NCBI GenBank assembly: GCA_963702765.1
Contig: CAVPEB010000037.1
Span: 1-64,000 of the forward strand
Source: DATMNR01 sp963702765
GTDB taxonomy: Bacteria; Chloroflexota; Ktedonobacteria; Ktedonobacterales; Ktedonobacteraceae
Direction of reading: 5' to 3'
Length of the DNA stretch: 64,000 nucleotides
In this document: piece by piece, positions 36,898 to 48,335 of the stretch
How the letters are laid out: every line of letters starts with the position of its first letter
How positions within the stretch are numbered: the stretch's first letter is position 1
Translations under genes and position numbers: made by a program
Notes under the pieces: generated by a model
What the model saw: only the letters and a program-made list of their open reading frames with translations
Databases searched by the model: none
What the model was told of the DNA's origin: nothing

Positions 36898-39098
36898 ATG
36901 TCAAAAGAGTATTCGGCCAGCATCCAACTCGGATTGGTCATCCACAATCATCAACCAGTAGGCAATTTCCCCTGGGTATTTGAACAGGTCTATCAAGAAT
37001 CGTATCTCCCCATGATCGAGTCGTTAGAACAACACCCCCAGGTGCGCCTCTCGTTGCACTATACAGGATCACTTCTCGATTGGTTTCACGAGGCTCATCC
37101 TGAATGTATCGAACGCATCGCGGCCCTGGTACAGCGCAATCAAGTAGAGCTTGTGAGTGGCGGTTACTATGAACCTATCCTTCCCTCTATTCCTGATCGC
37201 GACAAAATTGCACAAATTCGCCGCCTCAATGAGCAACTCTACAAGGATTTTGGAGTAAGCCCTGGCGGAATGTGGATAGCGGAACGGGTCTGGGAACCTA
37301 GTCTGGCACGTCTCATACGAGAAGCTGGCATTGAATGGACCATTCTCGACGATATACATTTTAAGAATGTTGGTTTGGAAGATAAGGATCTGTATGGATA
37401 CTATGCCACTGAAGACCAGAGCAGTATCTTAAAAGTCTATGCTACCAGTAAAACGATGCGTTATACAATCCCCTGGCGACCTGTAAGCGAAACCATCGAT
37501 GCTCTACGTTCACTAGCAACACTTGATGGAAAACGCATTGTGGTGATGGGCGATGATGGTGAGAAATTTGGCAGTTGGCCCGGCACAAGTGAGTATTGCT
37601 GGGGATCGACTGTGCAAAAAGGTTGGGTGGATGAATTTTTCACCGCGTTAGAAGAGCATAGCGACTGGATACATACCATACCATTGGGAGAACATGCTCG
37701 TAATCATCCAGCACTTGGACGTATCTACATCCCTACTTCTTCTTACATAGAAATGACAGAATGGGCCTTACCTCCGCAGAAATCCTACCTATTCGGCAAA
37801 CTAGTTCACCAATTGGAAGAAGAGCACCGCGACGACATTCTTCAATTCATGCGCGGCGGTTTCTGGCGGAACTTTCTTGTGCGTTATCCTGAAGTCAATA
37901 ACCAGCATAAGAAAATGTTGCGGGTCCATGACGCAGTTTATGTTGCAGGCGCGACTGAAGAGGCTGGTGTGGTCCAATTGTGGAAGGCACAGGCCAACGA
38001 TACATACTGGCACGGTCTTTTTGGCGGCATTTATATGAATCATGTGCGATCGGCGATCTATCATAACCTGATCGAAGCAGAGAATGCCGCTGACAGGATA
38101 CGTTTTGGCGATGGGCAATGGCAACACTTTAAGTTCACCGACTTCGATAAAGACAGTCAGAATGAATTGATCATCGAAGGCGTTCAGCAAAACATCTATA
38201 TTGACCCACAACGCGGCGGTACGCTATTCGAATGGGACATGCGACGAAGTATGCACAACGTGCTATCAGTGATGTCACGTCACGAGGAAGGATACCACCG
38301 AACGCTAAGAGAGTACGAACAGGAGCGCCGTAAACACGAAGCTCTCGTAGCACAGCAGAGCGGAGATACCTCAGCACAACCTGTCTCGCCCCATACTTCA
38401 GTGAGAACGAAAGAACCTGATCTCGATCGCTACCTCGTTGTTGACCGCTATCGTCGTAACAGTCTGGTCGACCACTTCCTTCCCCCTACTACAACGCTCT
38501 CTGACTTTGCGCATGCTCGATTTTGAAGAGATGGGTAATTTTATTGAATTCCCTTACGAAACCTCAATTCAGCAAGATAGCGAAGGCATCAGGGTTACGC
38601 TGTCTCGCGATGGTCATGTGCGGCGTCCAGGAGCATTGGGACCTCTAGGGGTATTTCTCACTAAGACTCTCTTTGTTCCTGTTGGAGAAGAAAGACTGGT
38701 GGTTGGATATTGCATCGAAAATAAGGGTCAAACTCTCCTGCAAACACGTTTTGCCTGTGAATGGAATTTCAATTTTCTCGGTGGAGGTGGCAATGACCAG
38801 GCATACTACCATGTTGCAGATCAAGCAACTGGAGAACGAACACTTCGACAGCATTGGTGAGGTAGCCCAGGTTAGCAGTTTCACAATTGGGAACTCGTGG
38901 TTACAGCAGGATATTACCTTCACTTTGAGTGAAGCAACAACGCTCTGGCGGTTTTCAATCGATACGGTAACCGGCTCAGAGGCAGGCTTTGAACGCACGC
39001 ATCAGGGAAGTTGCCTTACGTTTCTCTGGACTTTGCTTCTCGAACCAGGTCAGCGTTGGAGTGTTGAGATACTTTGTGAAGGGAAGCCATCTGATTAA
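36898..39098 (+). CDS. GH57 amylase/4-alpha-glucanotransferase (two frameshifts)
   Basis: Cytoplasmic alpha-glucan enzyme of family GH57, 732 residues when repaired. Catalytic Glu in MWIAERVWEP and the catalytic Asp in MGDDGEKFGSWPGT are both present. The barrel is followed by DUF1925/DUF1926-type beta domains: the frame closes at 38526, continues in a second frame as FEEMGNFIEFPYE, and in a third as LENEHFDSIGEV...EILCEGKPSD. Removing one T from the TTTT at 38521-38524 and one base at about 38822 restores a single protein. AGGTGAGG precedes the ATG at 36898. It likely disproportionates or trims maltodextrins. Confidence 0.85.
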
Positions 39099-39361
39099 TA
39101 TTCCCGTATATATTCTCAAATATCAAATTTCATCTCGAAAAATCTGCTTTTTGGCAATTCTTATGCTATACTTCTTGTAACGTGTATTCGCGGGACACTC
39201 AACTCTTTGATTTCCCACAATACCACGTTAAGAGGCCGCATTGACTGACTCCCAACTCATTTCAGTTGCAATGTGTGCACCAAGCGACAGCTCTATTGTT
39301 TTTTAGACGTAGCAGGAATAAGCTGTATTCCTGTTATCCAGAGCGAAAAGGAGTTTCCTTA

Positions 39362-40471
39362 ATGGCACGTGTCCAATTCGAGCATGTCTACAAGCGCTTC
39401 GGCAAAGTAGAAGTCGTCCACGATATCAACATCGATGTCAAGGACAAAGAGTTCCTCGTCTTAGTTGGCCCCTCCGGCTGTGGCAAAAGTACCTGCTTGC
39501 GCATGGTCGCTGGCTTAGAGGAGGCCAGCGAAGGTGATATCAAAATCGGTGATCGCATTGTCAATAATGTGGATCCCAAAGATCGCGACATCGCCATGGT
39601 CTTCCAGAACTACGCCCTCTATCCCCACATGACCGTCTACGACAACATGGCCTTCGGCCTCAAGCTGCGTCACCTCCCCAAGCCTGAGATCAAGAAGCGG
39701 GTGACTGATGCCGCGGAAATTCTCGACCTGGAGAAGTATCTCCAGCGCAAGCCGAAAGAACTCTCCGGCGGTCAACGCCAGCGTGTTGCACTCGGCAGAG
39801 CCATCGTGCGTGATGCGCAGGTGTTCCTGTTGGACGAACCGCTTTCGAACCTGGATGCAAAACTGCGTGTGCAAACGCGCGCGGAAATCACCAAGATCCA
39901 CCAGCGCGTCCAGACCACCTTCATTTATGTCACCCATGACCAGGTAGAAGCGATGACCATGGGCACCCGCATCGCTCTGCTCAATGCGGGCATCATCCAG
40001 CAGATTGGCCCTCCTCAGGAACTCTATGATCATCCCTCGAACCTGTTCGTAGCCGGCTTCATCGGCTCTCCAGCCATGAATTTCTTCCCTGGCGCCAAAG
40101 TCGTCGCTGATGGTGATACAACCACCATTGTGCTTGAGGGAGTAGGACAGTCAGATGTCCCACCGCTCTATAAAGACCAGACTCGGGAAGCGGCAGGCAA
40201 GAACTTGACCTTTGGTATTCGTCCCGAGCACCTGGAGGATATTACACTGCTCCCTCCAGACGCTAAAGATGAGTCCAGAATCACTGCTCCAATTGATGTG
40301 GTAGAGCATCTGGGCAACGAGTTGCTGGTCTACATGACTGTTGGTGGGAGAAATATCGTTGCACGTCTGGATCCACGTTCTTCAGCGCATGCCGGCGGCA
40401 CTGTCACTCTGCACGTCGATACCGATCAAATACATCTCTTTGACACAGATACTGGCGCAGCCATCTTTTAG
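39362..40471 (+). CDS. msmX: Sugar ABC transporter ATPase, MsmX/UgpC type
   Basis: 369-residue ATPase with a C-terminal TOBE region, as in MalK/UgpC/MsmX. Walker A GPSGCGKST (about 37-45), signature LSGGQRQRVALGRAI, Walker B FLLDEPLSNLDAKLR and the switch His in YVTHDQ are intact. AAAGGAG lies before the ATG at 39362; an open frame upstream to 39266 is not supported. No permease adjoins it, and the binding-protein/permease operon at 52.6-56.0 kb has no ATPase gene, so this is probably the shared energiser, as MsmX is known to be in other bacteria. Confidence 0.92.
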   Translation: MARVQFEHVYKRFGKVEVVHDINIDVKDKEFLVLVGPSGCGKSTCLRMVAGLEEASEGDIKIGDRIVNNVDPKDRDIAMVFQNYALYPHMTVYDNMAFGLKLRHLPKPEIKKRVTDAAEILDLEKYLQRKPKELSGGQRQRVALGRAIVRDAQVFLLDEPLSNLDAKLRVQTRAEITKIHQRVQTTFIYVTHDQVEAMTMGTRIALLNAGIIQQIGPPQELYDHPSNLFVAGFIGSPAMNFFPGAKVVADGDTTTIVLEGVGQSDVPPLYKDQTREAAGKNLTFGIRPEHLEDITLLPPDAKDESRITAPIDVVEHLGNELLVYMTVGGRNIVARLDPRSSAHAGGTVTLHVDTDQIHLFDTDTGAAIF

Positions 40472-40480
40472 CTGCCCCAC

Positions 40481-40552
40481 CTCTCCGAACATAAACAGAC
40501 GCTTCCCTCGATTGAGGGAAGCGTCTGTTTATGTTCGGAGAGGCTTTTTTTC
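40481..40552. terminator. Perfect 29-base-stem terminator
   Basis: Arms 40481-40509 and 40514-40542 are exact inverse repeats with a four-base loop (GATT), followed by GC and a run of T from 40545. It ends msmX and, on the other strand, could also serve the convergent GH13 gene. Confidence 0.92.
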
Positions 40553-40575
40553 GATAGTTAGAAAATCGCTGCCGC

Positions 40576-42181
40576 TTACAATTCTCCTGCATTGATAAGA
40601 ATACCTTCGTTCCTCCGCAGATGAACCTCCGAGAGGTCGATCAAGCCCTCACGATCTAAAGAAGTAGAGAGGACGATGTTTCCTACAGTATGTCCTGTTA
40701 CGGTTACTATCTGCTCTTGATCCGAAAAGTTAAGAGCGGCTATGTAACGCTGATCATCGTGCTGGCGCAGGTAGACGAAACAATTGACATTTTCCTGCTC
40801 AATGGATTGATACGAACCGAGTATCAACGCAGGAGTGGCTCTTCGCAGCTCCAATAAGCGACGCGTCAACATCAGAAATGAACGTGGATCGTATTGTTCT
40901 TCAGCCACATTATACAACTGGTAGTCATCTGCAATCGGTAACCATGGCGTTGCCTGAGCGGCACAGAAACCAGCATGAGCGCTGCTATCCCATTGCATAG
41001 GTGAGCGTTCCGGGTCTCGACTGTACTGGGGATTAACCTTCCCCGGCGGATCGTGAATCAACTCCGGTGGAACTGGAACATTCACCATTCCCAACTCGTC
41101 TCCATAATAACAGGTGGGAGTGCCACGCAAGGTGAGCAACAACATCTGGGCAGCCCGCGCTTGTTCGCGTCCCACGCGACTGGCAATGCGAGGTTTATCA
41201 TGATTGCCCAGAACCCAGTTTGGCCACGCTCCTGATGGGAGAGCAGCTTCGTATGTATCAACTATCTGCCGAATAGTGCTCGCCTCCCAGGCTGACGTGG
41301 TTACCAGTTGGAAATTGAAAGGCAGATGTACCTCGTCAAGTTGCTCTCCATAATACTGCACTACCCGCTCTACTGGTAAATAGATCTCGCCGATAAGTAC
41401 ACGTTCATCATAGCTATCTGCTACCGCTCGCATCTCCTGTACAATCTCGTGTATTTCAGGCAGATCTTGCGTATATTGACTCAATTGGCGATACATTAGG
41501 GGATCACCCTCTTTCCAATCCTTGTTCATTGGATTATCACGGAACTGTTCGTCTTTGAGCATCCTCGAAAGTACGTCAATGCGGAAACCATCGACGCCAC
41601 GATCAAGCCAGAAGCGCAGAACGTCATACATCGCCTGGCGTACATCAGGATTACGCCAGTTTAGATCAGGCTGTTTTACATCGAATATATGAAGATAGTA
41701 TTGTCCAGTCTGCTCGTCAAATTGCCAGGCAGAACCCCCGAAATTGCTCAGCCAGTTATTGGGTGGACCACCATCAGGAGACGGATCTCGCCACATATAC
41801 CAGTCGCGTTTTTCATTCGATGCGGCTAGATCGCGACATCTGAAACCAGGGATGCTCATCTGAGGTATGATTGGGCACATAATCAAGGACGACCTTGAGA
41901 TTGCGCTTATGTGACTCCTTAAGCAAGGTATCGAAGTCGTGAAGTGTTCCGAAGAGCGGATGGACGTCGGTATAATCGCTAATATCGTAACCAAAATCAG
42001 CCATAGGAGACGGATACATAGGCGAAAGCCAGAGCGCATCAACGCCGAGCCAGCTTAAGTAATCTAACTTACTTGTGATACCGGGGAGATCCCCTATACC
42101 ATCCCTATTGCTATCAAGAAAACTGCGCGGATAGATCTGATAAATCACGCCAGTTTGCCACCAGGAGTTCGAATGTGCCAT
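40576..42181 (-). CDS. GH13 alpha-glucosidase, copy 1 (one frameshift)
   Basis: Oligo-glucosidase of family GH13, 534 residues when repaired, close paralogue of the gene at 48336-49961. Begins WWQTGVIYQIYPRSF; catalytic Asp in FRIDVLSRML, Glu in LIGEIYLP and Asp in NHDKPRIASR are present. The first 120 residues (to HPWFQMSRSSRI) lie in one frame and NEKRDWYMW onward in the next; removing one base at about 41818 joins them and matches the intact paralogue at every residue of the joint except one. Intracellular; would split alpha-1,4 or alpha-1,6 bonds in small glucans. Confidence 0.88.
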
Positions 42182-42273
42182 TGGTTGATTTGTTTCTCCT
42201 CTCTCAGATTTCTTCAATTAGATTACTTCAGTATATCATCTGCCTTTATCACGCAATCCAGCGAGATTGAGCC

Positions 42274-43729
42274 TCAAGGCACATCAGCTCTAATCGATCT
42301 CATTTCCCAGACATCCAATACCTTGACTCTGGCATTACCACCACGCGCAAATAATCCAACGCCCAGACTATCAGTTCTGGAAGGGTAGATCCTGCTACTC
42401 ATGCAAAGTCGGTAGTTGGCGAATACTTCGATCACAGAGCGATCAAGGAAAATATGTAGAAACAACGATTCATTGGCAGCAAGAGCAAGCGGGCCTGAAC
42501 GATTGACTAGCTCCACGTCCTCACTCAGGCTAGATTGCTGGCGATCAATAAGCAGCATTCCATGCAAGCGATCATAGCGAATGAAGGTCTGCTCTGCACC
42601 ATCTGGAGCACATCGCACTCCAATGCCTACCTCCGTTGCTTCATCGAGAATAAACTCCACCTGTATTTCCAGGCAATCACCCTCGCATCTCCCTGAGTAG
42701 AGTGAATGAAGTCGGCAGGACAGAAAAATTCTTTAGTTGCCAATGTTTACCCCTTAGTTGCTGGAGTTCCGATGCTGGTTCAAATCTCAGCATATTATCC
42801 GTCGATAGTGAGAGAACGCGCGGCAAGGACATGACTCCTGACCAGCCTGCAGTCCATTGGGCCTCGTCACTTTGACCCTCCCAGAGCCATCCAAATTGAA
42901 GGCGACGACCCGTTGGGTCAAGCATAGTCTGGGGTGCGTAGAAATGACCGCCGTAATCAATAATACTTTGGGTCATTGGGATGAATGTATGATTAGTATA
43001 ATCCCCAACAAAAGCTACGGCATAGTGCAGGCTATCCTTATAAGCATCTTCGCGAAATCGGCTTTCATCAAAGACCGACACTACAAGCACATATTTGTTG
43101 CCGAGAGGAAAGAAATCGGGACATTCCCACATTGAACCTGTCCAAACCGGTACTGTGCTGTTGCGGTCGCCTGTGTAGAATGGATGCATATATTCCCAGT
43201 CCAGAAGATTTGCCGATCGATAGAGCAGAACCGTGCCTCCAACTCCTTTAATTCCAGCTCCAATCAACTGATACCAGATATTTCCTTCTTTCCATAATGT
43301 ATGGTCACGGAAGGCAAACAGATCAAGTTCCTGGGGTGGAGTTGCTATCACTGGATTCCCTGTATATTTCTGCCAGGTGACCAGGTCATCAGGACTGGTG
43401 GCAACACAAGGTAACTGCTGATTTCCTCTTACACCTGTGTAGATCAACATTGGAACGCCATTATGGTTGACAGCACAGCCTGAGAAGCATCCATCCTGAT
43501 CAGGCCCTCCTGGTGTTGGAGTTAACGCAATCGGCAAATCGATCCAGTGGACGAGGTCAGAACTCGCTGCATGACCCCAATGTTTTCGTTCCCATGGGGG
43601 ATCATTGGGGACATATTGATAAAAGAGGTGATAGTTACCCTTCCAATAGATCAACCCATTGGGGTCATTCATCCATGCTGACGGTGGCAGAAAATGATAA
43701 CGGGGACGATGTGGATCAGAGTTGGACAT
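42274..43729 (-). CDS. GH32 beta-fructofuranosidase (one frameshift)
   Basis: Cytoplasmic fructosidase (sucrose, inulin or levan fragments), 484 residues when repaired. The five-blade propeller has the nucleophile in WMNDPNG, the transition-state residue in FRDHTLW (RDP is usual; here Pro is His) and the acid/base Glu in WECPDFFPL. The C-terminal beta-sandwich (SLFLHIFLDRSVIEVFAN) is in another frame; removing one G from the GGG at 42680-42682 (plus strand CCC) joins the parts. No signal peptide, so it acts on imported sugar. It is divergent from the GH3 gene across a highly palindromic region. Confidence 0.87.
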
Positions 43730-43885
43730 TTGCTGAAAGGTTTGCTTCCTTTCTACAATCTATGAATAGGGATTACTTCGACTAGCCCATGCCCGGCTAT
43801 CCATCTAGGATACAGGCATTCTTCATGTTTACACAGTATCTCATACCGCCTGAAACCCCGCAAGTAAACCGATTTAGTGTACAAG

Positions 43886-44047
43886 GGTCTCAAAAAGTTG
43901 CTTTTTAACAAGGCATTGCTCGCAAGCGAGACTCTTTAATGAGTGAGGAAAGTTTTTGCGCTCACGTGAGCGCAAAAACTTTCCACACTCACATAAGCGC
44001 GCCGCAGGCGCGTGCAAGCAGATGCACAGCGGCTTTTGAGAGGTCCC
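43886..44047. repeat. Nested palindromes between divergent GH32 and GH3 genes
   Basis: The central palindrome spans 43947-43984 (38 bases, exact, centred on CACGTG) and extends with one A-A mismatch to 43941-43990. Smaller hairpins flank it: CTCGC-AA-GCGAG at about 43918-43930 and CGCGCC-GCA-GGCGCG near 43998-44013; an outer pair (TCTCAAAAAG / CTTTTGAGA) may enclose the whole. The rest of the 380-base gap carries a TATAGT -10-like box at 44057-44062. Confidence 0.7.
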
Positions 44048-44120
44048 ATTTTATTGTATAGTTATAGCAGACAATAAACAACAGCGTATATAGTAAACAG
44101 AAAGCAGGATGGGTAAAAGA

Positions 44121-46383
44121 ATGAGCATAGCTGAAGCAACTATACAAGAGCTTATGAGCAAAATGACTCTGGAAGAAAAGATTGCTTTGACCATCGGTAA
44201 AGATTTTTGGAGCACAAATGGTGTTGAACGACTGGGAATTGCGCCAATTGCGCTTAACGATGGTCCTCATGGTGTTCGCAAACCAGCAGCAAGTACTGAA
44301 ATTGGCCTCGGCAGTTCCTTTGCAGCTACCTGTTTTCCAACGGCTAATACGCTGGCCTGTTCATGGGATACCGCCCTGGTCGAGGAAGTCGGAGAGGCAC
44401 TTGGGGAGGAATGTCTGGCACTGGATGTACAGGTATTGCTCGGTCCAGGTGTGAATATCAAAAGAACGCCTCTTGGTGGACGATGTTTTGAATATTATTC
44501 CGAAGATCCAGTATTGGCAGGTGAATTGGGCAGTGCATTTGTAGACGGCGTCCAGAGCAAGGGCATTGGGACTTCGCTCAAACACTATGCCTGTAATAAC
44601 CAGGAATTTGAACGCATGTCTATCGACGTTGAAATAGATCAGCGCACACTCAGAGAGATCTACCTGACGGCATTCGAGCGTGTCGTCAGAAAAGCACGCC
44701 CCTGGACTGTCATGTGTGCCTACAACAAAGTGAATGGCACCTACGCTTCTGAACACCCCCAACTCCTGCGCGATATTTTGAAGAAAGAATGGGACTTCGA
44801 GGGAGTTCTCGTCTCAGATTGGGGGGCAGTCAATGTGAAAGAGAAGGCGCTTGAGGCTGGTCTGGATTTACAAATGCCCGGCTACACTGGTAACCATACA
44901 GCAAAAATGGCGCAACTGGTAAGAGCATGGACAACTTTCGGAAAGTGTTATCGATGAGGCTGTAACTCGAGTATTACGTATGATGCTGCAGGGAAGAGAG
45001 AATCGCCAGCCTGGCTTCGTCTTCGATCCGCAAGTGCATCATGCCCTGGCACGCAAAGCCACTGCTGAATCTATTGTATTGCTTAAAAATACGGATCATG
45101 CACTGCCACTGCAAGTAGACCAACTTCACTCAGTTGCGATCATAGGCCGTTTCGCTAAAGAACCTCGCTATCAAGGAGCTGGCAGTTCGCAAGTTGTGCC
45201 AACCGAAATAGATTCGAGCTATGATGAATTACAGGTTTGGCTTGGAGACAAGGTTCACACAACCTACGCGGATGGTTATAACGATGAAGGGTCGTTTGAT
45301 GAAGCGCTACTGCACGAAGCAGTGGAGCAGGCTAAAACCTCGGACGTTGCACTTATTTTTGCTGGACTACCAGGTGCCTACGAATCTGAAGGCTATGATC
45401 GTAAGCATCTCTTCATGCCTGAAAGCCACAATCGACTTATTGCGGAGGTATGTCAGGTTCAGCCAAATTCCATCGTCGTTTTACACAACGGTGGAGCCGT
45501 CGCAATGCCATGGATTGATGGCCCGAAGGCCATCCTTGAAGCTGGACTGGGAGGTCAGGCAGTCGGTGGCGCGATTGTTGACATCCTTTCTGGAAAGGTC
45601 AATCCATCCGGCAAGCTGGCAGAAACTTTTCCTGTGCGCTTAGAGGATACTCCTGCCTACCTCAACTACCCTGGTGAAAACAATAAAGTGTACTATGGTG
45701 AAAGGCTGTTTGTCGGTTATCGCTACTACGACAAAAAGGAAATCAAACCTCTCTTCCCCTTTGGCTATGGCCTCTCATATACTACGTTCAAGTACACCAA
45801 CCTGCATATAAATAAAACGGAGATGAACGCGGGGGAGACATTGGATATCACCGTAACCATTCATAATTCAGGTACACGAGCAGGAAAAGAAGTTATCCAA
45901 TTGTATGTAGAATCGCTCACATCTCAGTTTATCAGGCCAAAAAAAGAGTTAAAGGCTTTCGCTAAGGTAGAGCTTGAGCCGGGCGAATCCAAAGATGTCC
46001 ATATGACATTAGAGGAACGCGACTTTCAAATCTATGACGATGAACTCCAGGCCTGGCGTACGGAAGGTGGTGAATTTAACATTCTGATCGGATCTTCGAG
46101 TGAAACAATTGTGCTTCGTGAACGTGTAACGGTGAATGAGGATCCGAGATCTATGGTACCTCAATTTAACAGGATGTCACCAATCAAGCAGTTTCTACAA
46201 TACCCCAAAACTCACGAACTGTTAACACAGACATTTGCTGGACTACCTAGAGCAGCTTTATTTCTCGGTGATGATGAGATGTTTACTTCTATGCCCATTG
46301 CTAAAATGGTCGTCCTGGGTGCCCTTACTGATGAGAACGTTGATACGCTGATTGAACAAGCGAATCAATTGTTCCTAGTATGA
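44121..46383 (+). CDS. GH3 beta-glucosidase (one frameshift)
   Basis: Family GH3 glycosidase, 753 residues when repaired. N-terminal barrel with MTLEEKIALTIG and the nucleophile Asp in VLVSDWGAV; alpha/beta domain with IVLLKNTDHALPL and KLAETFP; C-terminal fibronectin-III-like domain after GYGLSYTTF. The first frame ends at 44957 and the second covers from about 44928; removing the T at 44928 gives VRAGQLSESVIDEAVTRVL. The start may be ATG 44121 or 44109. No signal peptide: it acts on imported beta-glucosides or xylosides. Confidence 0.86.
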
Positions 46384-46413
46384 GGGCATTTGCATAGATT
46401 AAAGAAACAGGCA

Positions 46414-47487
46414 ATGAACAAAGAGACACGAAAACTACGAGTTGGAGTCCTTGGCTGTGGGCCCATTTCCCAGGCTGCACACTTCACGAGCTGCCGCAAG
46501 GCCCATAACGCTGAATTGTACGCTATATGTGATCAGGCAGAAGACCTGGTGGAAAGGATGACTGCCATACATGAACCCCGGGTCTCATACCTCGACTATG
46601 ATCAGATGTTAGCAGATCAGCAGGTGGAAGCTGTTATCATTGCTATTGCAGACCAATTTCACGTGGAGGCCGCTCGCAAGGCTATTGCTGCAGGCAAGCA
46701 TGTGTTGATGGAGAAACCTCTTGGAGTCAGCGTGGAAGAGTGTGAGGAATTGCGAACTCAGGTGCATGTATCGGGTCTGGTGCTGCAAATGGGAAATATG
46801 AAACGATTCGATCCAGGTATCGCCTTTGCACACGAATTCATCCAGCAAGAAATGGGTCAGATGCTGGCGCTCAAAGCCTGGTACTGTGACTCGACATACC
46901 GTTACGTTCTAACTGACAATCTGCAGCCCATCATCACGAGGAGTGAAAAGGCAAGAAGACCTGAAGGAAATCCGAAAGCCGAGAAAACTCGGTACTATCT
47001 GCTGACCCATGGTAGCCATCTTGTTGACACTGCTCGTTTTCTCGGGGGCGAGATCAAGAGCGTGCAGGCCAGGCTCGTCGAGAAATTTGGCGCGTATTGC
47101 TGGTTCGTAGCAGTCGAGTTCGACGATGGCAGTGTAGGGCACCTCGACCTTACCATCGCGGTACGTATGGATTGGCACGAGGGCTTTCAGGTGTATGGTG
47201 AGTATGGAAGTGTCATTGGCAAAACGTACAATCCCTGGTACTTCCGCGCTAGCGATGTGGAATGCTTTTCCGTTCGCGACGACCAGTATCACCGGATACT
47301 GGGCGCGGATGCTCACTTTTATAAGCTACAGATCGAGGGATTTGCCGATACTATCTTGCATAAAACTGCCATGCAGGGAGCCGATATTGAAGATGGGATG
47401 GCAGCCGTACGCACATTAGTTGCTATCTCACGCTCGGTTGAGACAGGTACATGGGCACAACTGGCAGATATGGTCGGAGGAGTGTGA
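46414..47487 (+). CDS. Gfo/Idh/MocA-family oxidoreductase
   Basis: 357-residue NAD(P)-dependent sugar or inositol oxidoreductase. N-terminal Rossmann fold with VGVLGCGPISQAAH and the family Lys motif EKPLGVS; C-terminal substrate domain (about 125-340). The open frame runs upstream to a TTG at 46390, but ATG 46414 fits the family start. Its stop overlaps the ATG of the isomerase gene, so the two are coupled. With GH3 upstream, it may process a released sugar; the substrate is unknown. Confidence 0.87.
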   Translation: MNKETRKLRVGVLGCGPISQAAHFTSCRKAHNAELYAICDQAEDLVERMTAIHEPRVSYLDYDQMLADQQVEAVIIAIADQFHVEAARKAIAAGKHVLMEKPLGVSVEECEELRTQVHVSGLVLQMGNMKRFDPGIAFAHEFIQQEMGQMLALKAWYCDSTYRYVLTDNLQPIITRSEKARRPEGNPKAEKTRYYLLTHGSHLVDTARFLGGEIKSVQARLVEKFGAYCWFVAVEFDDGSVGHLDLTIAVRMDWHEGFQVYGEYGSVIGKTYNPWYFRASDVECFSVRDDQYHRILGADAHFYKLQIEGFADTILHKTAMQGADIEDGMAAVRTLVAISRSVETGTWAQLADMVGGV

Positions 47488-48318
47488 TGCAACTCGGCAT
47501 TTTCGCCAGAACTTTCACTCGACCAACATTAGAAGCAATATTTGATGCTGTAGTTGCCCATGATTTGCATTGCGTGCAGTTCAACATGGCATGTGTTGGG
47601 TTACCATCATTGCCCGACCATATCGAGAACGATGTCATCGCTCGCATCCGTTCGGAGGCAACATCCAGAGTGATCAATATTGCAGCTGTATCCGGTACGT
47701 ATAATATGATCCATCCTGATTATAGAACAGCGCCAGGCAGGCTTAAGACGGTTGCGTGTGCTTGCTTCTGCCTCTAAGCATATGGGTACATCCATAATCA
47801 CGCTCTGCACAGGCACGCGTGACCCAGAGAATATGTGGCGCTGGCATCCAGAAAACACTTCCCCACAGGCATGGGAGGATCTACTTAGCTCAATGGAGGC
47901 AGCACTACACATCGCAGAAGAAGAGGGCATCATCCTTGCTTTCGAACCCGAACGAGCCAATGTGATTAACACAGCCACCAGGGGGCGTGCGCTCCTCGAT
48001 ACAATGCAATCTCCACGTCTCAAAGTTGTCATGGATCCTGCCAATCTCATTGTACCGGAAAATAAGCAGCATATGCACCACATCCTGGATGAGGCATTTG
48101 AACTACTGGGAGAGGACATTGTTCTTGCCCATGCTAAAGACATTGGCCCTGATAACACATTTCAACCCGCTGGCACAGGTATCCTGGACTACGATTACTA
48201 TCTCCATCATCTAGAGGCAACCACGGTAGAAGTCCCGTTAATCATTCACGGGTTGAGTGAAGCACAGGTTGACACATCTGTTCGATTCCTACGAGCAAAG
48301 CTTTTAGCAAGGAGCTAA
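47487..48318 (+). CDS. Sugar isomerase/epimerase, xylose-isomerase-like barrel (one frameshift)
   Basis: TIM-barrel metal enzyme of the sugar phosphate isomerase/epimerase group, 276 residues when repaired. First part starts MQLGIFARTFTRPTLEAIFDAV; the second holds IILAFEPERANVINT and VVMDPANL (metal ligands), AHAKDIGPD and PLIIHGLSE. Removing one A at 47745-47746 joins them. Its ATG overlaps the stop of the oxidoreductase, so the pair resembles inositol/keto-sugar degradation modules. Substrate unknown. Confidence 0.82.
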
Positions 48319-48335
48319 AAGGCAGCTCTGATCTC

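Noticed and set aside
39266..39361. Longer N-terminus for the MsmX-type ATPase
   Set aside because: The family starts at MARVQFEHVYKRF, and the ribosome site lies just before 39362.
43886..44047. CRISPR array
   Set aside because: Repeats are single nested palindromes, with no regularly spaced direct repeats or spacers; no cas genes were found in the window.
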